From NCBI GenBank assembly GCA_026125285.1, contig JAHCLO010000006.1, forward strand, positions 1 to 64,000: a stretch of 64,000 bases of DNA, given 5' to 3'. Below, piece by piece: positions 58,091 to 64,000 of the stretch (position 1 is its first letter; the number at the start of each line of letters is the position of its first letter). The notes under the pieces were generated by a model. That model had not been told where the DNA came from and ran no database searches. It saw nothing but the letters and a program-made list of their open reading frames with translations. This stretch comes from Verrucomicrobiia bacterium (GTDB lineage Bacteria; Verrucomicrobiota; Verrucomicrobiia; Limisphaerales; JADLHS01). A program made the translations under genes and the position numbers.

Positions 58091-60750
58091 CCGGCTTCAA
58101 CGATGGGCGGTTTCTCCGGCTGCGGCAAGCGTACCGTGAACACTGCTCCGCCTCCCGCACGATTCTCTACACTCACTGTGCCGCCGTGAGCTTCAACAAA
58201 TCCCTTTACAATGGTGAGGCCAAGCCCGCTGCCGCCCGTCGGTGCATTGGGCGCTCGGAAGAATTTGTCAAAAACGCGTGACACCAACGCGGAAGGAATT
58301 CCAGGACCACGGTCCGCAACCGACAGCGCTAGCGCGCCGTCGGCGATCTTCGTTCCGACCGTCACGGCCGTTCCCAGCGGCGTATGTGCCACCGCATTCA
58401 ACAGAAGATTTCCCAACGCATGCTGCATAAGCGAAAAGTCCAACCGGACCAGCAGCGGTTCGTGCGGCAAGTCCAAAGACACAGGATGCGATGCGAGTTC
58501 CCGCCGCAGTTCGCGCAAGGTGGTTTGAACCAAGTCTCGGGCGTCATGCCAGTCGCGGTTTGGGCGCACCTTGCCAGACTCCAGTCGGGCCACATCCAGC
58601 AAGTTGCCAACGACACGGTTCAGCCGGGCATTGGCTTCCTGGATTTCGTCCATCAACGACTGACGCTGCTCCGGTGTAGCGCTTCCTGCCGCCGCCAGCG
58701 CAGACGCGGCGCTCGTGCTGGCGGCCAGCGGAGTGCGGAGTTCATGCGAGATGGAATTCAGCAACGTGCGGCTGAACCTCTCCGATTCGGCCAACAACCG
58801 GGCCTGCTCCGCAGCGGCACGCAGTTCGACGCGATCCAGAATCAATGCCGCCTGCCGGGCGAATGTTTCCAGCAAATCACGCTGAGACAAAGTGAGCTCG
58901 TTGTCCGGCAACTCCACGGCCAGAACACCGAAGGCTTTTCGCTCGGTGAATAACGGAAGGTGAAATGCACGCGCCGCCGGCAGATTGTCCGTAAAACGTC
59001 CGGATGCCTTTCGCTGTCGAAACGCCCAATCCGCCACACTCAGTTCCTTTTCGGAGAGTGCCAGCGAACCATCCGGATGAGGCGTGAGCATATTGTTTAT
59101 GGCAAAAACAACACCGACCGGCCCGTGAAACACCTTGCTGACCTGGGTCACCAGTTGCCAGACCACTTCATCGCGTGAAGTCGCCTCGGCTAGTTCACGG
59201 GTGAATTCGTAAAGTGCCACGGCGCGTTCCTCGCGTCGCCGTTCAGCCTCCTCCTGCGTGCGAATCCGTGCCACAAGTTGACCGAGCACGATCGCCACGA
59301 CGAAATAGAGAGCGAACAGGATGAAGTCTTCCAGTTTTTCGATGCTGAATGTGTAGCGAGGTGGGAGGAAAAAGAAGTTCCAGATCAATGCACTCAACGC
59401 CCCCGCGAGCAGCACCGGGCCACGACCCAGCTTTAGTGCCACCAACACCACCGCCAGCAAAAACACAAGGCCCGGCACACGCGGACCGGAGAGCGCCATC
59501 AAGCCGAGGTTTATGAGCCCGGTAAAAACGATGACCCCGACAGCAGTTAAATATTGCTGTAAACTGGATTGGAACGATGGACGCCACATCGGCCCAGTGG
59601 CTTTCGTGCCGGATTTCTCAGCACGGACGACTTGCAGGTCAATGTCACCGCTTTCACGTGCCAGCCGCCGCAACAACTGATCGCCTCGCAGCCATTCGAG
59701 CCAGCCTGTGCCGGCGGGTTTCCCAACGATGACTTGGGTTACGTTTTGTTGCCGCCCGATGCGCAATAGGCCGCGCACCAGATCGTCATCGGTGGTGGTG
59801 AACACTTCCGCGCCAAGTTCGCGTGCCGTAGCCAGATTCTTTTCCAATTGAGCTTCTGCTGCTGGCAAGAGTGCGCGAGAACTCTCCACGTGCACGGCTA
59901 GCCACCGGCAGCGCAACCCGTCTGCCATCCGGCGTGTCCATCGAATGAGCGGTTCAGAAAACGGGCTTGGTCCGACGCCCACGAGCAAACAGTGGCCTGT
60001 CTTCCATGCGGCGGTGGTTGCCTGAGCGACCCGAAAATCACGTGTGTCCTCGCCGACGTGATCCGCGACAAGTCGCAATGACAATTCGCGCAAGGCAGTG
60101 AGATTGCCTTCACGAAAGAAATTCTGCGCTGCTGTCGCCGCGCGGTCTGGCAAATACACTTTGCCCTCGTGCAACCGTTGGACGAGTTCAGCGGGGGGAA
60201 GATCCACCAGTTCGAGCACAGCATCGTCCAGCACGCTGTCTGGAACAGTCTCACGAATTTCAGCGCCCGTGACTTGTCGAACCGTGTCCGCCCGACTCTC
60301 AACATGCTGAACGTTCAGCGTGGTGAAAATATCAATGCCGGCATCCAACAACTCCGCCACATCCTGCCAACGCTTGGGGTGTCGTGCGCCCGGAACATTG
60401 GTGTGCGCCAGTTCGTCCACCAGGGCCAGTTGCGGGTGACGGGCGAGGAGCGCATCCAGATCCATCTCTCCCAACCTCACGCCACGATACTCGAATTGTC
60501 TGCGGGGAATCTCCACCAGCCCGACAGCCAGTGCGTCGGTTTCCTTGCGACCATGCGTTTCCACGTAGCCGATAACAACGTCCCTTCCCGCTTTCAATTC
60601 CCTTTGCGCCGCCTCCAGCATGGCGAACGTCTTGCCGACTCCGGGGCACATGCCGAGAAATACCTTGAGCCGTCCGCGTTTTCGCGCGGCTTCCTCGCGC
60701 TGGATGAAACTGAGCAGCGCGTCGGGATTGGGGCGGTCGCTGTCGCTCAC
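58087..60750 (-). CDS. kdpD: osmosensitive K+ channel histidine kinase KdpD
   Basis: 887 residues. The cytoplasmic KdpD domain has a Walker A (GMCPGVGKTF) and VDELAHTN, then a USP-like domain, four membrane helices (about 400-500), a GAF-like domain and the kinase core (SHELRTPL, DRGPGIPSAL, GSGLGLTIVKG). It senses K+ and turgor and phosphorylates KdpE. It lies 4 bp after kdpC. Confidence 0.95.
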   Translation of the reverse strand: MSDSDRPNPDALLSFIQREEAARKRGRLKVFLGMCPGVGKTFAMLEAAQRELKAGRDVVIGYVETHGRKETDALAVGLVEIPRRQFEYRGVRLGEMDLDALLARHPQLALVDELAHTNVPGARHPKRWQDVAELLDAGIDIFTTLNVQHVESRADTVRQVTGAEIRETVPDSVLDDAVLELVDLPPAELVQRLHEGKVYLPDRAATAAQNFFREGNLTALRELSLRLVADHVGEDTRDFRVAQATTAAWKTGHCLLVGVGPSPFSEPLIRWTRRMADGLRCRWLAVHVESSRALLPAAEAQLEKNLATARELGAEVFTTTDDDLVRGLLRIGRQQNVTQVIVGKPAGTGWLEWLRGDQLLRRLARESGDIDLQVVRAEKSGTKATGPMWRPSFQSSLQQYLTAVGVIVFTGLINLGLMALSGPRVPGLVFLLAVVLVALKLGRGPVLLAGALSALIWNFFFLPPRYTFSIEKLEDFILFALYFVVAIVLGQLVARIRTQEEAERRREERAVALYEFTRELAEATSRDEVVWQLVTQVSKVFHGPVGVVFAINNMLTPHPDGSLALSEKELSVADWAFRQRKASGRFTDNLPAARAFHLPLFTERKAFGVLAVELPDNELTLSQRDLLETFARQAALILDRVELRAAAEQARLLAESERFSRTLLNSISHELRTPLAASTSAASALAAAGSATPEQRQSLMDEIQEANARLNRVVGNLLDVARLESGKVRPNRDWHDARDLVQTTLRELRRELASHPVSLDLPHEPLLVRLDFSLMQHALGNLLLNAVAHTPLGTAVTVGTKIADGALALSVADRGPGIPSALVSRVFDKFFRAPNAPTGGSGLGLTIVKGFVEAHGGTVSVENRAGGGAVFTVRLPQPEKPPIVEAG

Positions 60751-60754
60751 AAAT

Positions 60755-61339
60755 TCATTCTATCGAATCGAGAGCCAGATTCAGCTTCAAAACGCTCACG
60801 CCGGGCTCACCCAGGATGCTTAAACTCGGCTGATCGGTGTTCTGGGCAACGAGCTCGCGCACCTTCGTTTCGCTGGTGTTTCTCGCTTTGGCCACGCGCG
60901 GCAGTTGCAGCTCGGCATTGCGCAGACTGATGTGTGGATCAAGTCCACTGCCTGACGCAGTGACAGCATCGGCGGGAACTTCAGTCTGGTCGCTCAAGCC
61001 GTTTTCCGTTCGATACGCCGCAATCCGCTCCTTGATGAGGCTATCGAGCTTTTGAGAAGTTGGTCCAAGATTGCGGCCACCGGAGTTCGCGGCATCGTAG
61101 CCATTGCCGGCAGCCGAAGGACGCGGGTGAAAGTATTTCGCTTCAGTGAAGTCCTGCCCGAGCAATTCCGAGCCTCGAACCGTGCCGTCTTTGGTAACGA
61201 TCAAACTACCGTTCGCCTGGCGAGGAAATGCCAACTGCGCGACGCCATAGACCACCAGCGGATAGACTCCGCAACACACCACCGCCAGAATCAGCGTGGC
61301 CATGATTGCACTGCGAAGTTGGGCGAAGAGAGACTTCAT
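60755..61339 (-). CDS. kdpC: potassium-transporting ATPase subunit KdpC
   Basis: 194 residues. One N-terminal membrane helix and the family blocks GSELLGQDFTEAKYFHPRPS, GYDAANSGGRNLGP and DAVTASGSGLDPHISLRNA. KdpC stabilises the pump and aids ATP binding. It starts 3 bp after kdpB. Confidence 0.95.
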   Translation of the reverse strand: MKSLFAQLRSAIMATLILAVVCCGVYPLVVYGVAQLAFPRQANGSLIVTKDGTVRGSELLGQDFTEAKYFHPRPSAAGNGYDAANSGGRNLGPTSQKLDSLIKERIAAYRTENGLSDQTEVPADAVTASGSGLDPHISLRNAELQLPRVAKARNTSETKVRELVAQNTDQPSLSILGEPGVSVLKLNLALDSIE

Positions 61340-61342
61340 ATT

Positions 61343-63379
61343 TCAAATGAGTTTCAAAGTGGTGATGACGACATCAATGGCTTTGATTCCCATGAACGGG
61401 ACGATGACGCCGCCCAGGCCGTAGATAAGCAGGTTGCGCTGGAGGATGGCGAGCGCGCCGATGGGCTTGTAAGTCACGCCCCGCAACGCCAGTGGGATCA
61501 GAGCGATGATGATGAGCGCGTTGAAGATGATCGCGCTCAAGATGGCGCTTTGGGGTGAAGTCAGGCGCATGATATTCAATGGGGCGATGACCGGAAACGT
61601 CACCATCAGCATGGCGGGAATGATCGCGAAGTATTTGGCAATGTCGTTGGCGATACTGAACGTCGTTAGCGAGCCACGGGTCATCAGCAGTTGCTTTCCG
61701 ATTTCAACAATCTCGATCAGCTTCGTGGGATTGCTGTCGAGGTCCACCATGTTGCCGGCCTCTCGCGCGGCCTGCGTGCCGGTGTTCATGGCTACACCCA
61801 CGTCGGCTTGAGCCAATGCCGGAGCGTCATTCGTCCCGTCGCCGGTCATGGCAACGAGATGGCCGGCGGCTTGTTCTTCGCGAATCCGCTTCAACTTCGC
61901 TTCGGGTGTGGCTTGCGCCATGAAATCATCCACTCCCGCCTCCGCCGCGATGGCCGCCGCCGTGAGCGGGTTGTCGCCCGTGATCATCACGGTCTTGATG
62001 CCCATTTTGCGAAGGTGGGCAAACCGCTCCTTCATGCCGCCTTTGACCATATCCTTGAGTTGCACGACACCGAGAACTTCCCGGCCTTCGACCACGACCA
62101 GTGGCGTGCCACCGGAGCGCGAGACTTCGTCCACTGTTTTTACGACTGGTTCGGGGAATTGCCCACCCAAGCCGTCCACATAAGTCCGCATCGAATCCAC
62201 CGCGCCCTTGCGGATGGAACGGGCGACACCACCATTTGCCGGAAAGTCCACGCCACTCATGCGTGTTTGCGCCGTGAACGGAACGAACTTGGCGTGGGGT
62301 TGAGCGACATCGCGTCCTCGCAAGTTGAAATTCTCCTTGGCGAGCACGACGATACTGCGGCCTTCGGGTGTCTCATCTGCGAGTGAGGCAAGTTGCGCCG
62401 CGTCACCAAGGCGCTCAGCCTGCACGCCCGGCGCGGGCAGAAATGCCGACGCCATCCGATTGCCAAGGGTGATTGTGCCGGTCTTGTCGAGCAGGAGCAC
62501 GTCCACATCACCCGCCGCTTCAACTGCACGACCGCTGGTGGCCATCACATTGCGACGGATCAACCGATCGATGCCGCTGATCCCAATCGCGCTCAAAAGC
62601 CCACCAATTGTGGTGGGAATCAAACACACGAGCAGCGCGATGAGCACCGGAAGGGAGAAATCCACGCCGGAGTAAATCCCGAACGGCTTGAGCGTCACGC
62701 ACACCAGCAGGAAAATGATGGTCAACGCGGAAAGCAGGATGGTAAGGGCGATTTCGTTCGGCGTCTTTTGGCGCTTCGCTCCCTCGACCATCGAAATCAT
62801 GCGGTCCAGAAACCCGTGGCCCTTTTCCATCGTGACGCGAATGACAATGCGATCGCTGATGACGCGTGTGCCACCCGTGACGGCGCTCCGGTCGCCGCCA
62901 CTCTCGCGGATGACGGGCGCGGATTCGCCGGTGATGGCGGCTTCATCCACGCTTGCGATGCCTTCGATAACTTCCCCATCGGCAGGAATCACATCCCCAG
63001 CTTCGCACACCACGGTGTCGCCTTTCTGCAATTCGGGAGCAGGGACGCGTTCTTCAGTTCCATTTCGCAACCGGCGGGCCACCGTGTCTTTGCGCGCCTT
63101 GCGCAGACTATCAGCCTGCGCCTTGCCTCTTCCTTCCGCCACGGCTTCAGCGAAATTTGCGAACAAAACAGTGAACCAGAGCCATACAGCGAGTTGAGCG
63201 ATGAAACTGCGGTCGTTCGGAGTGTTGAAGACGGCAAAACTGGTCAGCGTCGCGCCAATCATTGTCACAAACATGACCGGGTTCTTCACCATCAGTCTCG
63301 GGTCGAGCTTCTTGAACGATTCGCCGATGGCCGGGCCGACGATTTTCAAATCAAAGAGTGAGGGCGCTTTCGGTGTCAT
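61343..63379 (-). CDS. kdpB: potassium-transporting ATPase subunit KdpB
   Basis: 678 residues of a P-type ATPase. The phosphorylated Asp is in [27 protein letters not shown] and [20 protein letters not shown] are the other hallmarks. It drives K+ uptake through KdpA. It starts 14 bp after kdpA. Confidence 0.96.
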   Translation of the reverse strand: MTPKAPSLFDLKIVGPAIGESFKKLDPRLMVKNPVMFVTMIGATLTSFAVFNTPNDRSFIAQLAVWLWFTVLFANFAEAVAEGRGKAQADSLRKARKDTVARRLRNGTEERVPAPELQKGDTVVCEAGDVIPADGEVIEGIASVDEAAITGESAPVIRESGGDRSAVTGGTRVISDRIVIRVTMEKGHGFLDRMISMVEGAKRQKTPNEIALTILLSALTIIFLLVCVTLKPFGIYSGVDFSLPVLIALLVCLIPTTIGGLLSAIGISGIDRLIRRNVMATSGRAVEAAGDVDVLLLDKTGTITLGNRMASAFLPAPGVQAERLGDAAQLASLADETPEGRSIVVLAKENFNLRGRDVAQPHAKFVPFTAQTRMSGVDFPANGGVARSIRKGAVDSMRTYVDGLGGQFPEPVVKTVDEVSRSGGTPLVVVEGREVLGVVQLKDMVKGGMKERFAHLRKMGIKTVMITGDNPLTAAAIAAEAGVDDFMAQATPEAKLKRIREEQAAGHLVAMTGDGTNDAPALAQADVGVAMNTGTQAAREAGNMVDLDSNPTKLIEIVEIGKQLLMTRGSLTTFSIANDIAKYFAIIPAMLMVTFPVIAPLNIMRLTSPQSAILSAIIFNALIIIALIPLALRGVTYKPIGALAILQRNLLIYGLGGVIVPFMGIKAIDVVITTLKLI

Positions 63380-63393
63380 GGTGATTTCCCCGG

Positions 63394-64000
63394 TTAAAAC
63401 AGTTTCCCCTGCAGCATTTGGAAGTGCTCGACAATTGGACCTAGCGCGAGCGCGGGCAGGAAGTTCAGCGCGCCTACGAGCAGGATTGTGCCGAGCAACA
63501 GAATGACGAATGTGCCACCATGAACTGGGAATGTGCCGACACTGGCCGGCGCAACCTTCTTTTGTGCCAGCGAACCCGCCAGCGCCATGATGGGGATGAT
63601 CATCCAGAACCGCCCGATGAGCATGGCGATGCCGAGGGTGGTGTTATACCAGGGTGTGTTGCCACTGAGTCCGGCAAAGGCACTGCCGTTGTTCCCCGTG
63701 GCCGAGCTGAAGGCGTAAAGCATCTCGCTCAAACCATGCGGACCGGCGTTGTTCAACCCTGCTTTGCCCCACTCGCTCACTGCGGCCCAGGCAGCGAAAC
63801 CAAGAATGGAGAGGCAAAGCACCAGCAGTGAGAGCATCGCCATCTTCACGTCGAACGCGCCGATCTTCTTGCCGAGATACTCCGGAGTGCGTCCGACCAT
63901 CAGCCCGGCGATAAACACTGCAAGGATGACGAACACGAGCATGCCGTAGAGCCCCGCACCAACCCCGCCGAAGATGATTTCACCAAGCTGGATGTTGAAC
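63394..64000 (-). CDS. kdpA: potassium-transporting ATPase subunit KdpA (partial)
   Basis: The C-terminal part of KdpA, cut by the window edge. The frame is open to base 64000, beginning [20 protein letters not shown] and continuing with [20 protein letters not shown] and [18 protein letters not shown], which belong to the selectivity loops. KdpA is the K+ channel subunit. The start, the promoter and any kdpF lie outside. Confidence 0.93.
   Translation of the reverse strand, partial: FNIQLGEIIFGGVGAGLYGMLVFVILAVFIAGLMVGRTPEYLGKKIGAFDVKMAMLSLLVLCLSILGFAAWAAVSEWGKAGLNNAGPHGLSEMLYAFSSATGNNGSAFAGLSGNTPWYNTTLGIAMLIGRFWMIIPIMALAGSLAQKKVAPASVGTFPVHGGTFVILLLGTILLVGALNFLPALALGPIVEHFQMLQGKLF

Overview
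This window is dense bacterial chromosome, most likely from a member of the Verrucomicrobiota (Pedosphaera/Limisphaera-like). The lineage call rests on a large-type pseudopilin (21497-22309) and on a secreted protein (22306-23403) whose C-terminus carries the 'LQRSxNLxxW...FYRVL' module common in that group. It is an inference; there is no rRNA gene to confirm it. No tRNA, rRNA, CRISPR array or insertion sequence was recognised, and no gene-free gap exceeds about 300 bp.

Layout. (1) 195-3157: cupin, DUF2249 proteins, an NnrS/oxidase-like membrane protein and an Fe-S assembly factor. (2) 3241-13564: one long operon for an exported nitrate reductase/nitrite oxidoreductase-type molybdoenzyme (fused cytochrome gamma subunit, Tat-exported alpha, a small protein, beta, TorD-type chaperone), followed by GYD, HExxH/zinc-knuckle, CMD-like, MOSC and MobA genes. 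(3) 13609-18717: a hemerythrin divergent from an unassigned trio (HemW-like radical SAM, flavin halogenase-like enzyme, B12-type radical SAM with a STAS-like tail). (4) 18832-21084: antiporter, redoxin and HxlR regulator. (5) 21110-24657: cupin, methyltransferase, secreted protein, pseudopilin and small anchored protein, all closely spaced. (6) 24857-33580: nsrR, quinol NO reductase and DUF3088, divergent from an enzyme I-acetyltransferase fusion, a RIC-type Fe-S repair protein, DUF488, a trans-sulfuration enzyme and a hemerythrin. (7) 33725-39424: a P450, then a TetR regulator with a DUF6448 protein and a DevBCA-like exporter. (8) 39452-45310: a second, cytoplasmic-type nitrate reductase complex with cytochrome b, ferredoxin, Rieske protein and NarK. 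(9) 45488-47798: MarR and ClC channel. (10) 47994-54192: molybdopterin genes, a TauE/SafE exporter, and a Crp/Fnr regulator. (11) 54157-57316: a MobF relaxase and a small partner. (12) 57383-64000: kdpABCDE, with kdpA cut by the window edge.

The genes fit together as a molybdenum and nitrogen-oxide island. Two different nitrate-type molybdoenzymes, a nitrate/nitrite transporter, molybdenum cofactor synthesis, NO reduction to N2O, NO sensing (NsrR) and Fe-S repair are all present. No nitrite reductase (NirS, NirK or NrfA) or N2O reductase is seen here, so the pathway is incomplete within the window. Seven TTGAC-N4-(G/A)TCAA palindromes lie upstream of the main transcription units. At most of them the distance to a -10-like hexamer (21-23 bp) fits a class II Crp/Fnr-activated promoter. 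The Crp/Fnr protein at 53473-54192 keeps the E-xx-S-R recognition residues expected to read TTGA and is the obvious candidate activator. Local operators are also visible for NsrR, TetR, MarR and HxlR.
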